NCBI GenBank assembly: GCA_963784575.1
Contig: CAWARU010000001.1
Span: 992,001 to 1,056,000, forward strand
Reading direction: 5' to 3'
Origin: CAWARU01 sp963784575
GTDB taxonomy: Bacteria; Pseudomonadota; Gammaproteobacteria; UBA6186; Azoamicaceae
Length of the DNA stretch: 64,000 nt
Part shown: one piece after another, positions 1 through 8,555 of the stretch
Numbering within the stretch: the first letter of the stretch is position 1
Layout of the letters: each line of letters begins with the position of its first letter
Made by a program: the position numbers and the translations under genes
The notes under the pieces: model-generated
Seen by the model: the letters and a program-made list of their open reading frames with translations, nothing else
Databases searched by the model: none
What the model was told of the DNA's origin: nothing

Positions 1-378
1 TTTATTGGGCTTTAAATAACTGATCTCAAAACCCAAAGATGCCAAAGCAAGACAGGCATCCAGAACTGAGCGATGTTCAGTTTGACTGGTGATGATGTGT
101 TTGCCGCGAGATTGATAAAATTGCGCGATGCCTTTGATAGCAAGGTTATTGGATTCTGTTGCACCTGAAGTCCAGATGATGTTATTAGGTTCTGCCTTGA
201 TAAGGCTTGCCACTTCATTTCGTGCTTGTAATATTGCTTCAGACGCTGTTTTTCCAAACGCATGACTTGATGCAGAATTGCCAAAATTGTCCAAGCTTTC
301 TATCATTTTGGCCGTAACTCTTTCATCCAGAGCAGTGCTGGCGGCGAAATCAAGATATATTGGGAGTTTACGTTCCAT
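1..378 (-). CDS. iscS: Cysteine desulfurase IscS, N-terminal part (cut by window edge)
   Basis: PLP-dependent cysteine desulfurase that supplies sulfur for Fe-S clusters and tRNA thiolation. The visible 126 codons read MERKLPIYLDFAAST at the start and contain SGATESNNLAIKG and TSQTEHRSVLD, which match the PLP-site region and conserved His of IscS. The frame is open to base 1, so the catalytic Lys and Cys lie outside the window. The ATG at 376-378 fits the family start. It lies 76 bp downstream of trmJ on the same strand. cysE and iscR, which sit between trmJ and iscS in many gammaproteobacteria, are absent here. Confidence 0.93.
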   Translation of the reverse strand, partial: MERKLPIYLDFAASTALDERVTAKMIESLDNFGNSASSHAFGKTASEAILQARNEVASLIKAEPNNIIWTSGATESNNLAIKGIAQFYQSRGKHIITSQTEHRSVLDACLALASLGFEISYLKPNK

Positions 379-454
379 ACAATTAAAGTTACCTACTGAT
401 ATTGTTTACCTAGCATAATTCCCTGGATTGCTAATATAATCTTCCTCCGAAGAC

Positions 455-1264
455 TCATATTACCTTCTTCTGAAGAGTAGTCAAGATTCCCCTGAGTATA
501 TTTATTTCAACTTTATCCAAGCCTGCCCTGCCAAATAAACGTTTTAATCTTGGCATCAATTGACCTGGATTTTCTCGATCTAAATATTGAATATCCACCA
601 AAGCTTGTTCAAGATGATCATAGAAACCAGAAGTTTCTTCAAAATTTGCGCTGAGACTCTGCTCTGCTAAATGTATGTGCCGTGAGCAATCTTCTTCTTT
701 TTTTGTTTCTTTCGCTTCTTTCGCTTTTTTTGCAAAAATGCTGCTACGGCTTGTTGCCGCAACCCATAATTCATAGCTAATTATTTGCACCGCTTGTGCC
801 AAATTTAAGGAAGCATGTTCAGTGTTTGTTGGAATCATGATTTGAGCATGACAATATTGTAATTCTTGGTTTGACAGCCCAGATTGTTCGCAGCCGTAGA
901 GTATTGCAACTTCCAGAGGTTTATCTGTTGATTTTGAATCTGAATTTGAATCTAATTCTGAGATGATTTTTTCCGCAGCTTCACGAGCGGTGAATAAAGG
1001 CCAGGAAAGCGAACGTTCCCTGCTGCTGGTTCCAAGAATTAAATTGCAACCTACTAAAGCTTCTTCAACTCTTGATACAACTATTGCATTTTCCAAAATA
1101 TCCTTGGCAGAGGTAGCACGAGCGGTAGCTTCATCGGAGGGGAATTCTTTAGGGGCTACGAGGTATAATCTCGATAATCCCATATTTTTCATGGCACGGG
1201 CTGCTGCACCGATATTTCCGGGATGGCTATTGTGGATTAGAACAGTTCGGATATGATTTAGCAT
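455..1264 (-). CDS. trmJ: tRNA (cytidine/uridine-2'-O-)-methyltransferase TrmJ
   Basis: SPOUT-fold methyltransferase that 2'-O-methylates position 32 of certain tRNAs. The 269-aa length is about that of the family. Motifs seen: N-terminal RTVLIHNSHPGNIGAAARAM, central AILYGCEQSGLSNQEL, and the knot motif ASLNLAQAVQIISYELW. The C-terminal helical part ends in a RAGLDKVEINILRGIL motif typical of TrmJ. The ATG has an AGGA ribosome site about 7 nt upstream. It runs into iscS on the same strand, and suhB, its usual divergent neighbour, is about 4.3 kb away across inserted accessory genes. A poly-Lys/Glu stretch near residue 190 (KKAKEAKETKKEE) is unusually charged. Confidence 0.95.
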   Translation of the reverse strand: MLNHIRTVLIHNSHPGNIGAAARAMKNMGLSRLYLVAPKEFPSDEATARATSAKDILENAIVVSRVEEALVGCNLILGTSSRERSLSWPLFTAREAAEKIISELDSNSDSKSTDKPLEVAILYGCEQSGLSNQELQYCHAQIMIPTNTEHASLNLAQAVQIISYELWVAATSRSSIFAKKAKEAKETKKEEDCSRHIHLAEQSLSANFEETSGFYDHLEQALVDIQYLDRENPGQLMPRLKRLFGRAGLDKVEINILRGILTTLQKKVI

Positions 1265-1294
1265 ATTACTATCCTATCATATCTTATCGAATAA

Positions 1295-1325
1295 CGCTTG
1301 AATAACTTTTTTCGTTATTCAAGCG
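1295..1325. terminator. Perfect 12-bp stem-loop between trmJ and the Cys-rich gene
   Basis: CGCTTGAATAAC (1295-1306) pairs perfectly with GTTATTCAAGCG (1314-1325) around a 7-nt T-rich loop. It lies downstream of the minus-strand gene ending at 1394 and upstream of trmJ. There is no strong T-run after the stem on either strand, so a terminator role is plausible but not certain. Confidence 0.5.
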
Positions 1326-1393
1326 CCACCGTTACCCTAGATCGTGAATTTAGTAATAAACAAATCTACTAAATACATCTTACAACGTTACGA

Positions 1394-2728
1394 TCAACGC
1401 TTCTTATCACAAGCGGAAAGGAGATCACCACAACATTTCAAACATTCGCAAAAGCCGCTCAAACAGTCGCCGCATCCTTTTACTGCATCGCTTTCGCAAC
1501 ATTTCAAGCAACTATCGCAACTACCGCAATCACAAGAAGGCATGGAGCAATTTGGCAATGAACAGCTTGGTAAAGAACAACTTGGCAACGAACAGTCTGG
1601 CTTGCAACTTGGACAACCGTCAAAGCAGCCATTACAACTGGGCATACTGCATAATTTTGCGCCATCACATTTCCAAAGGCTAAACTGATGCGCAACAGCA
1701 GTCGCTTCAGTTGCTATCTTTTCACCCGCATGCTTCAGACCATCTCCCATGCCTTCTGCTGCGTGTCCTGCTGCACTGCTGGCTCTGGATGCTGCAGAAC
1801 TCAGGCTTTCTCCTAGCGCTTTTGCTCTGTCCCCTAAATGAAGATGTTCAAATCCATCAGCAATCTCATGAGCAAGTTGTCCTGCCCCGTGTGCTGCACT
1901 GTGGGCTGCAGAACTCAAACTTGAACCCAATTGTTCTGCTTTATGTTTAACTTCTTCGCCAAAACTTTGATGACCATCACTTTGGCCATTGGTTTGACCA
2001 TTTGCTTGACCGTTGCCTTGAATGGCATGATGAGGATCAGCACCACCAGCGGAACCGCCACCGTGCATGGTTTGAGATTCGGGCTGTTTTGGCAGTTGAT
2101 CTCCATCGTGATGATGTCTAAAGGATCCATTAAATAAACCACCTGAATGATGGTGATGATGACCGAAAAATAAACCGCCTGAATGTCGTCTAGGGCTATA
2201 ATCTGGTTGACTTAAGATCACAGCAGTTGCGACTGAATCTGATAAGCCGTCGCTATCATCATCAGAGTAATCTGCTCCAACCACAACATTTCTTGGTCTG
2301 ACTCCTGATTGAGAAACAGTGCCTGCTACAGAACTACCTTGTACGCCAGCATCTGAACCATCAGCCCCTGGGGTTTCTGTCATATCGCTCATAGCGGCAG
2401 AACCACTCAGCGGCATTGTAACGACTCCTGATGGTTGCATTGCTGGAGCTTGAACTTGCATTCCTGGAACCTGTAGTTGTACTTCTGAAACTTGCATTCC
2501 TGTAGGCATTAATACTCTTTCAGGACTACTCACTGGCGATGTTTGTGTTTCTGTAGCCAATGGAAGCGCTGGTCCGCCTGGAGGTGACATAGATTGCGAC
2601 ATTGACATTGAATCTTGCATTTCGGAAGAGCTGCCCATTTGAAAATGTTGTCTCACGATATCTAAATCTGATTCTGGTGCTGGTGAAAGAGAGGGACTAG
2701 ATACGAGTGATTGTGGTTGTGCTGACAT
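1394..2728 (-). CDS. Hypothetical protein with His-rich middle and cysteine-rich C-terminal tail
   Basis: Not recognised. 444 aa starting MSAQPQSLVSS; the ATG has an AGGAG site about 10 nt upstream. The first ~180 residues are Ser/Pro/Met-rich and probably disordered. Around residues 185-215 there are two His clusters (GHHHHHSGG and RHHHDGD). Residues ~255-350 are an Ala/Ser/His-rich amphipathic helix, like LEA or apolipoprotein repeats. The last ~92 residues contain 23 cysteines, including five C-S-[LM]-P-[SN] steps and later CxxCC pairs. No signal peptide or membrane segment is seen, so the cysteines may bind metal or become oxidised after secretion. It sits alone between trmJ and eamA, in an accessory insertion. 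A secreted or metal-binding role is only a guess. Confidence 0.7.
   Translation of the reverse strand: MSAQPQSLVSSPSLSPAPESDLDIVRQHFQMGSSSEMQDSMSMSQSMSPPGGPALPLATETQTSPVSSPERVLMPTGMQVSEVQLQVPGMQVQAPAMQPSGVVTMPLSGSAAMSDMTETPGADGSDAGVQGSSVAGTVSQSGVRPRNVVVGADYSDDDSDGLSDSVATAVILSQPDYSPRRHSGGLFFGHHHHHSGGLFNGSFRHHHDGDQLPKQPESQTMHGGGSAGGADPHHAIQGNGQANGQTNGQSDGHQSFGEEVKHKAEQLGSSLSSAAHSAAHGAGQLAHEIADGFEHLHLGDRAKALGESLSSAASRASSAAGHAAEGMGDGLKHAGEKIATEATAVAHQFSLWKCDGAKLCSMPSCNGCFDGCPSCKPDCSLPSCSLPSCSLPNCSMPSCDCGSCDSCLKCCESDAVKGCGDCLSGFCECLKCCGDLLSACDKKR
1545..1604. repeat. 15-bp tandem repeat, 4 units, inside the Cys-rich tail
   Basis: Four degenerate 15-bp units of the form GA(A/G)CA..TTGG.AA. They encode the C-S-[LM]-P-[SN] pentapeptide steps on the minus strand. 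In-frame repeat units of this kind can expand or shrink without breaking the gene. Confidence 0.7.
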
Positions 2729-2953
2729 ATTTTGTACTCCTAATTTAGATTAATTTATTGATTCTATCTTTTAATTTGGATCTTATTTCAATTTCATTGG
2801 TATTATCGATTCCATTTTCAAATTCATGTTCAATATATATAAAGCGTTAGAATTGTGAATCTAACCAGTTCTTTCTTTATCTAACTAATGATATAATACC
2901 ATGAAATTTAGTTATAAACAACCAAAAAACCCTCAACTTCCTAACTGTTCAGG

Positions 2954-2995
2954 CACTGCCCAAAGATGGGTGTTCAAGGGAAGTGCGTGAACGGT
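2954..2995. repeat. Dispersed palindromic repeat family 2, degenerate copy A
   Basis: The stretch CACTGCCCAAAGATGGG and following bases matches the right end of the copy at 51700-51740 (ATTGCCACAAGATGGGCG then GTGCG..AACGGTT). It lies just upstream of the eamA ribosome site. The rest of the 292-bp gap (2729-3020) is AT-rich and shows no gene. Confidence 0.5.
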
Positions 2996-3020
2996 TGCTC
3001 AATGCATTGGAGTTAAAACA

Positions 3021-3968
3021 GTGCAGCTACATATACAAGTCTTATTGCTGTGTGCACTCTATGGCTCGGTATTCACTCTGGGTAAAATTACCTTGGAGTA
3101 TTCGTCCCCGCTTTTCATTACCGGGAGCCGCATGTTGCTAGCCGCTTTCCTGTTGCTCCTCTATCAATTCATCTTCAATCGCAAAGAGTTCGTCTTTAAA
3201 AAAGCACATTTATTACCAACCTTTATCATTGGATTTTCTGGCGTATATCTCACCAATGCCTTTGAATTTTGGGGTTTGCAATTTATGGAGGCAGGTAAAG
3301 CCTGTTTCCTCTACAGTTTTTCGCCAATCGCAACGGCCTTGATGTCTTATTTTTGGTTTAAAGAACGTATTACCTTCTTAAAATGGATGGGACTGCTGAT
3401 TGGCATTTTGGGTTTTATTCCCATACTAATCATTCATTCCGGCGGAGAAGATAGTTCTGGTTATTTCTGGCTTCTGTCTTATGCTGAGCTAGCAATGCTC
3501 GCAGCGGCCATTGCAAACGCTGCAGGATGGATGGCAATGCGGGTCATGGTGCGCGATCAGTCATGCTCTTCAGTCATGGCAAATGCAAACAGCATGTGGA
3601 TGGGCGGTGTTTTTGCCTTGATTCATTCAGCCTGCACCGAAAACTGGAATCCAGTCCCTATCAGCGATTTTTGGCCTTTTCTAGAAGGTTTCCTGGCATT
3701 AACACTCGTGTCCAATATTATCTGCTATAACTTGAATGCATTATTGCTTCGAACCTATACAGCAACCTATCTATCGTTTACTGGATTATCGCAACCCTTC
3801 TTTGCTGCTCTGTTCGGTTGGATCTTCTTAGGTGAAATCATGTCAGAGTATTTTTGGATTTCAGTCGCAGCCGTGACAATCGGACTGGTTATTTACTACC
3901 GAGAAGAATTGCGGCAAGGTCATATTGCCGCAATTAAACCCGAAACTTCTCTTAAAAACCTTATCTGA
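3021..3968 (+). CDS. EamA/DMT-family transporter
   Basis: Inner-membrane drug/metabolite exporter, 315 aa, with about ten hydrophobic segments. It is the usual length for the DMT superfamily and shows the two-fold EamA repeat (first half ~1-135, second half ~150-290). SALE-type features seen are GSVFTLGKITLEYSSPLFITG near the N-terminus and LSQPFFAALFGWIFLGEIMS in the second half. The start is GTG, chosen because GGAG lies 8 nt upstream at 3010-3013. The substrate cannot be read from the sequence. It converges with the ankyrin-like gene, leaving only 10 bp between stops. Confidence 0.85.
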   Translation: MQLHIQVLLLCALYGSVFTLGKITLEYSSPLFITGSRMLLAAFLLLLYQFIFNRKEFVFKKAHLLPTFIIGFSGVYLTNAFEFWGLQFMEAGKACFLYSFSPIATALMSYFWFKERITFLKWMGLLIGILGFIPILIIHSGGEDSSGYFWLLSYAELAMLAAAIANAAGWMAMRVMVRDQSCSSVMANANSMWMGGVFALIHSACTENWNPVPISDFWPFLEGFLALTLVSNIICYNLNALLLRTYTATYLSFTGLSQPFFAALFGWIFLGEIMSEYFWISVAAVTIGLVIYYREELRQGHIAAIKPETSLKNLI

Positions 3969-3978
3969 AAGGCTTTTC

Positions 3979-5385
3979 TTATCTAAAAGGTCTCACAGCA
4001 ACGTGACGATCGCTATCAGGTTCTTGATCGACTTGCATCTGATTGGTATCGGTCTCTTCGTCTGTTGTTAAATCAATCACAGGAGCGGAGGACCTAGAGG
4101 AAGAAGCAGCAGAAGACGGACTCCCAGGCATAGGTATTGAAAGCGCAACTGGTGAGTTATCGGTAGATCCTGTAGAAACTATGGCATCCTCATTCACTGA
4201 TGCATCTGATGTATCTATTGCGGGTACTGCGAAGGGCGCAGGGAAAGCTTCTGCCACCACAGGTACTGCAGGTGCTGCTAAAAATCCTCCTTCCGAGAAC
4301 GCCTGAGACCCGCTTGAAAATAGTACAGGTGCTGCAACTTCTGCTGGCTCTGCTGATTGGAAAGACATAGCAACTAATGATTGCTCTGCTTCAATAAGGT
4401 TTCCTAGAACTTTCTTCACCTCACGTCTGATACTTAAGGCACTGTTATAGACCAATCGATCTTTTTCTTGTTCATCGTCATATCTACGCGCCGTAGGCCA
4501 TGCCTTATAACGCAGAAGTTGAAAACCATTTTCGGAATACCTCTGACCATTTTTGAGAAACTCTTCAATCTCGTCAAATATTTCAAGACAAAAGCTTTCC
4601 GACACATGCTTTGCAATCAAAGCACGGCGCTCATCCTGAGGCAAAGAAGTAATTCTTGCCCAGTCTTCATTCACTGCGGCAAGTCTTGCTTTGATCTTTT
4701 TCAGACAGGCACTATAAAATGCATGGATTGGCGTTTCTTTTTTATAATTCAGTTCAGATAACGTACAACCTTTAGCATGAAATCTTCCTATTATCTGGAG
4801 ATAACTTGCCATATTTTGAGCATGGAGTTCCCGATTCGAATGGTCCGGCACACACTTCGGCCTCAGACAAAAATCAGCCAATTTACTCATATATTCATGC
4901 AATGCAGTGTCGCCCAGCTGATCTAGGGATTGCACAAAGCGTGGCTCTGTATGCTCTAATAACAATTGAATTACAGCTAAATTACACTGTAAGGGATGAA
5001 AGTTCCATTTTGAGATAGCGAGGCTTAAGGGGGAATCACCGAGATCATCAAATTGATTTGGATCTGCTTTGTGTTGTTCCAGTAATGATTGACAGACAAT
5101 ATGCATTTTCGATACAGGCACAGTTTCTAATGCCTGAAAAAGCATGCCGGTTTCTTTATCGAACCTGGGATTTTCCTGCTGCATTTTCAAAATTTTGGAA
5201 ATTTCTGAGTGCTCTTTATGTTCTTTTCGCTCTTTTACCTCCTCTGAGGATACCTGTTCTCCAGGCAGAGCTCCCGACCTCAATCGTTTTGCGTTTGGTT
5301 CAGAACCAGAATCACGAGCTGCTCGTTTCGCTAGTGTGCTTGTAATCATATGCGTGCTTGTAATCATATGCGTGCTTGTAATCAT
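3979..5385 (-). CDS. Ankyrin-like protein with bipartite NLS and RPFR C-terminus
   Basis: Not a named protein. 468 aa. The N-terminus repeats MITSTH three times, so three in-frame ATGs exist; the first (5385) has AAGGA 8 nt upstream. Next comes KR-(11 residues)-KRLR at about residues 20-36, which fits a classical bipartite nuclear localisation signal. Ankyrin-like units lie at about 105-185 (DDLGDSPLSLAISKWN, DQLGDTALHEYMSK). Residues 185-330 are helical. The last ~120 residues are low-complexity Ala/Pro/Ser and acidic, ending in HVAVRPFR. That ending matches the [RK][KP]F-x tail found on six other proteins in the window. A secreted effector acting in the host nucleus is an inference. Confidence 0.75.
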   Translation of the reverse strand: MITSTHMITSTHMITSTLAKRAARDSGSEPNAKRLRSGALPGEQVSSEEVKERKEHKEHSEISKILKMQQENPRFDKETGMLFQALETVPVSKMHIVCQSLLEQHKADPNQFDDLGDSPLSLAISKWNFHPLQCNLAVIQLLLEHTEPRFVQSLDQLGDTALHEYMSKLADFCLRPKCVPDHSNRELHAQNMASYLQIIGRFHAKGCTLSELNYKKETPIHAFYSACLKKIKARLAAVNEDWARITSLPQDERRALIAKHVSESFCLEIFDEIEEFLKNGQRYSENGFQLLRYKAWPTARRYDDEQEKDRLVYNSALSIRREVKKVLGNLIEAEQSLVAMSFQSAEPAEVAAPVLFSSGSQAFSEGGFLAAPAVPVVAEAFPAPFAVPAIDTSDASVNEDAIVSTGSTDNSPVALSIPMPGSPSSAASSSRSSAPVIDLTTDEETDTNQMQVDQEPDSDRHVAVRPFR

Positions 5386-5386
5386 A
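5336..5386. repeat. 18-bp tandem repeat creating three alternative start codons
   Basis: Unit GTGCTTGTAATCATATGC, two full copies and one partial. It encodes MITSTH on the minus strand, so every repeat unit brings its own ATG. Only the outermost ATG has a good ribosome site. Confidence 0.85.
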
Positions 5387-5595
5387 ATAGTTATCCTTAT
5401 AGTATTGGTTAATAATAAATTAATAGTTATTTAACAAAATAATCAATTAATTCAAATAATTATTATTATGAATCGATTTATTAGACAACTTAAGAAAATT
5501 CAGTATATCATAGTGGCTTATATTATACAAGAATTACAAGGGACTAGCTCATTATCAGGTTATTGGTTATTAGCTTCCCCCTTATTGGAATTATT

Positions 5596-6393
5596 ATGCA
5601 TCCATATCTCAACATTGCGATAAAGGCAGCGAGGCGAGCCGGGAAAATCATCACCCGCTATTTGGGCGATCTTGATACCTTAAAAATTCATGAAAAAGGT
5701 CTGAATGATCTCGTGACTTTAGTCGACCAAGCCGCTGAAAACGACATCATCGATACCATTCGTAGAGCCTATCCGAATCATGCCATTTTGGGAGAAGAAA
5801 CCGGCTATCATACCGGTTCTGATGAATTTGTTTGGGTAATCGATCCGCTCGATGGCACTATGAATTATGTACACGGATTCCCGCATTTTGCAGTATCTAT
5901 CGGGATAAAATACCGTGAACAGCTCGAACACGGTGTCGTGTATGATCCCTTAAGCCAAGATTTATATACCGCAAGCCGCGGCTCTGGTGCACAATTGAAT
6001 GACCGTCGCATCCGAGTCTCAAAACACAATTCGCTTGAAGGTACATTAATCGGCACCTCCTTTCCCTATCACGATCGCCCCAAAAATCTCGACGAACATT
6101 ATAAAATATTCAAAGATGTTTTCACGCTCTGCGCTGACGTCCGTCGTACCGGTTCTGCTGCATTAAATCTTGCCTATGTAGCTGCAGGCAAATTGGATGG
6201 ATTTTGGGAAACCGGTTTAAAAGAATGGGACATGGCGGCAGGTGCATTGCTGGTGAAAGAGGCTGGCGGGTATGTGAGCGATTTTAAAGGCCAAAATGCC
6301 TATTTAGAAAGTGGGAATATGGTGGTGGGATCGCGAAAAGTTCATGCAGAATTGCTCAAAATTATACAAGAAAAATTAGATATAAAAAGTTAG
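5596..6393 (+). CDS. suhB: Inositol-1-monophosphatase / Nus factor SuhB
   Basis: Mg-dependent inositol monophosphatase-fold protein; in E. coli it also works in rRNA antitermination. The start is taken at ATG 5596 (MHPYLNIAIKAARRAG), which matches family N-termini, although the frame is open back to a TTG at 5563. 265 aa. Metal and substrate residues are present: GEET (E67, E68), WVIDPLDGTMNY (D83, D86, G87, T88) and the late WDMAAG. RRTGSAALNLAYVAAGKLDG is also intact. The stop codon TAG lies at the first bases of a 144-bp hairpin repeat, so the 3' end of the gene has been set by that insertion. Confidence 0.95.
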   Translation: MHPYLNIAIKAARRAGKIITRYLGDLDTLKIHEKGLNDLVTLVDQAAENDIIDTIRRAYPNHAILGEETGYHTGSDEFVWVIDPLDGTMNYVHGFPHFAVSIGIKYREQLEHGVVYDPLSQDLYTASRGSGAQLNDRRIRVSKHNSLEGTLIGTSFPYHDRPKNLDEHYKIFKDVFTLCADVRRTGSAALNLAYVAAGKLDGFWETGLKEWDMAAGALLVKEAGGYVSDFKGQNAYLESGNMVVGSRKVHAELLKIIQEKLDIKS

Positions 6394-6535
6394 GGCCTGT
6401 TGACAATTCTACTATGTTGGCCATAAATCATTGATTTCTTGTGCTCCGTTGCTCATTTATTTCAATATAAACTGCGCTACGGTGCTCAGAAATCAATGAT
6501 TTCTAGCTCAACCTAGCGAATTGTCAACAGGCCCT
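6392..6535. repeat. 144-bp hairpin repeat (MITE-like family 1), copy 1
   Basis: Perfect 18-bp terminal inverted repeats AGGGCCTGTTGACAATTC and its complement, with an inner inverted repeat around AAATCATTGATTTC. Near-identical copies in the opposite orientation lie at 30524-30666 and 36623-36766, and a 28-bp remnant at 8475-8502. It has no coding capacity. Flanking TA at both ends fits a TA-target MITE, but no transposase is in the window. The rest of the gap to 6866 is AT-rich with no gene. Confidence 0.9.
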
Positions 6536-6707
6536 AATCAGCAGCAAATTAAATGACCACAACCATCAATTATTTGGTTATTTTTCCAACTTCTTACATT
6601 TATATAATATTACACGTATTTTGTTCTCACAAAATACCTTTAAAAATCAAAACCTTACCTTCAAAACCTCCCCCACAATAAAAGTTGTGCCTCTTGACTT
6701 TTACCCC

Positions 6708-6735
6708 TTGAATATGATTAAATAGACCCTATATA
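6708..6735 (+). promoter_or_regulatory. Possible sigma-70 promoter for the 516-aa gene
   Basis: TTGAAT (6708-6713), a 16-bp spacer and TATATA (6730-6735). It would give a leader of roughly 125 nt before the ATG at 6867. In such AT-rich DNA chance matches are common. Confidence 0.3.
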
Positions 6736-6866
6736 TAAGAATTCGAATAAGGTCATTTTTAGCTTATACACTAAAAATGGTAATTAAACAAAAGTTCATA
6801 GTTAATTAATCAGTACATTAATAAACAGTAACACTAACGGTCACTAACAGTAAGGAGTTATAAAAT

Positions 6867-8417
6867 ATGCCAATAGATAGATACAAAGTCGCTCCTATGA
6901 CACTCACAGGAGATATGGCTCAAGACACAATGCATGCTTGTGCGCATTTCTTCGCTCAAAATTTTAGAAAAAAGAAATTCAATCAAAACACCGTCACTCT
7001 AGTTTACAATGCTTATAAAGCCATGCATTGGCCCGGAGCTTCCGGTGATCTACGCGAGAAATTCCAAGAAGAAATTGAATTTTTAGCCAAAAACAATCCT
7101 GAAGGTCTGGAAAAGAGACTCGGCACCGTTCTTAAAAAGATGGCCGATGATTCAGCTAAAGGAGCAGCCACAGAAACAGCTAAACTACAAGCTGCTGTTG
7201 ATCTGGCCGCTGTGCTTGGTATCGAACCTGAAGTTTATTTCAATTCAGATCCCAATAAAACTGTCGATTTCTATGGCATGTCTGGCTTAAAGCGCCCTGA
7301 ATATCCTGCCAATGCTTTAAAATTAAAATTATTAATGCAATCTTCCACACCAAAATCTTTCATGGATATTTTTACCGATCCAAAATCTTTGGTTCCCAAG
7401 CTCGTTGGTTTTGAATTTCCAATTGAATACAGCAATGGTAGACCAGTTTCTGAAGATGTTGAAGCAATAAAGCGTCATAAGGATATTTTTGCTAAAAAAA
7501 TCCCCGCAATTTCATTGCCTTTTGAAAAGGAAGCTGGCAGTCAAAAGCAATCCTCCGCTGCTCATGCAAGCCCCATAACTCCAAGCCAAGCGTTACAAGT
7601 TGCTCCAAGGAATGCTCCACAACTACCATCGCAGCGACCAGCGCCTGTACTAAAAAATGCAGCAGACAAAAAGCCAACTCCCGATCAAAAACCAGAACCA
7701 GCTGCAAAAGCATCCGAAACACCCAAACCTTCTATCTTCGAAGGTATTGGCAGCGGCATCGATGCCATTGGCCAAGCCATGAATCAAAGCGGCCTTGCAA
7801 ATCAAGGCGGTTTCTTGGGTGGCTTGATGGGCTTTGTTGGCAAACTCCTAGGTTTTGCGAAACAAATTATTTCTTGGATTGCGCCCGTTGTTGAACCTAT
7901 CATGGGAATTTTCAACAATCTGTTTGGTGGCGCCGAAGCTGGCAATAAATCAGAACCAGAAAAAACCGAACAACCTGGCTTGGATTCTGAATCTGATGAA
8001 GCTTTATTGCGCGAATTCGAAAATCCCTTCGAATTCAGCAGCAGAACCGGCGATGCTTCTAAACGCGAACCTACCATACGCGAATATCCCAGCGAATCGA
8101 GACCTGATTTGGCCGGTCAACTCCGCCACGCAAGAGAAAGTCTGGAAGCTTCCGCTCATACGCCGCATACAATGAGATTGTTAGAAGCGCCTGTAAGAGG
8201 TGTTGCACAAGGGTCTAAAAGATCTTCAGAAGCTGCGCAACAATCAAGACGAGATCAAGGCTTGGAACCCGGCAACCCAGAAGCTAGACCTTTTATGCCA
8301 GGTTTCGAGAAGGCTCGTGCGATTGCCAATGCTGCGCCGTTGAGACCAGCTGCATCCCCCACAGCAGATGTTCAATCACAATTTGAGCCGGGGAGAGCTC
8401 ATCAGGCTCGAACCTAA
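6867..8417 (+). CDS. Hypothetical protein with central hydrophobic Gly-rich segment
   Basis: Not recognised. 516 aa; the ATG is preceded by TAAGGAG. Residues 1-215 look globular and mixed alpha. Residues ~215-290 are a Pro/Ala/Lys/Gln-rich linker. Residues ~290-350 are Gly-rich and hydrophobic (FLGGLMGFVGKLLGFAKQ then IISWIAPVVEPIMGIFNNLFGG), which could insert into a membrane. The last ~165 residues are charged and disordered-looking. It has no signal peptide and no [RK][KP]F tail. It stands alone between suhB and the A/B array, bounded by a full hairpin repeat upstream and a remnant downstream. A pore-forming or secreted role is possible but unsupported. Confidence 0.7.
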   Translation: MPIDRYKVAPMTLTGDMAQDTMHACAHFFAQNFRKKKFNQNTVTLVYNAYKAMHWPGASGDLREKFQEEIEFLAKNNPEGLEKRLGTVLKKMADDSAKGAATETAKLQAAVDLAAVLGIEPEVYFNSDPNKTVDFYGMSGLKRPEYPANALKLKLLMQSSTPKSFMDIFTDPKSLVPKLVGFEFPIEYSNGRPVSEDVEAIKRHKDIFAKKIPAISLPFEKEAGSQKQSSAAHASPITPSQALQVAPRNAPQLPSQRPAPVLKNAADKKPTPDQKPEPAAKASETPKPSIFEGIGSGIDAIGQAMNQSGLANQGGFLGGLMGFVGKLLGFAKQIISWIAPVVEPIMGIFNNLFGGAEAGNKSEPEKTEQPGLDSESDEALLREFENPFEFSSRTGDASKREPTIREYPSESRPDLAGQLRHARESLEASAHTPHTMRLLEAPVRGVAQGSKRSSEAAQQSRRDQGLEPGNPEARPFMPGFEKARAIANAAPLRPAASPTADVQSQFEPGRAHQART

Positions 8418-8433
8418 AAAATATACCCTCACT

Positions 8434-8458
8434 CCATCTCCCTCTAAAGGGGAGATGG
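8434..8458. terminator. Stem-loop after the 516-aa gene (REP-like)
   Basis: CCATCTCCC (8434-8442) pairs with GGGAGATGG (8450-8458), loop 7 nt, 16 nt after the stop codon. The surrounding CCCTCACTCC..GGGGAGATGGG resembles the palindrome at 61357-61385, so it may be a repeat element that also works as a terminator. Confidence 0.5.
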
Positions 8459-8474
8459 GATTCAAAAGAAATCT

Positions 8475-8502
8475 TCAACCTAGCGAATTGTCAACAGGCC
8501 CT
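8475..8502. repeat. Remnant of the 144-bp hairpin repeat (right end only)
   Basis: TCAACCTAGCGAATTGTCAA and the following CAGGCCCT are identical to the right terminus of copy 1. The other end is missing, so this is either a decayed copy or a recombination scar. Confidence 0.85.
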
Positions 8503-8555
8503 AATATTCAACGAAAAATTCCATCCTCAACTATCTAAACCCAACATCTAACATA

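Noticed and set aside
1344..1950. Plus-strand open frames opposite the Cys-rich gene
   Set aside because: Shadow frames caused by the repetitive composition of the minus-strand gene; no ribosome sites.
2080..2170. His-cluster region as a possible engineered His-tag or vector sequence
   Set aside because: The His codons are interspersed in native-looking low-complexity sequence with no vector features.
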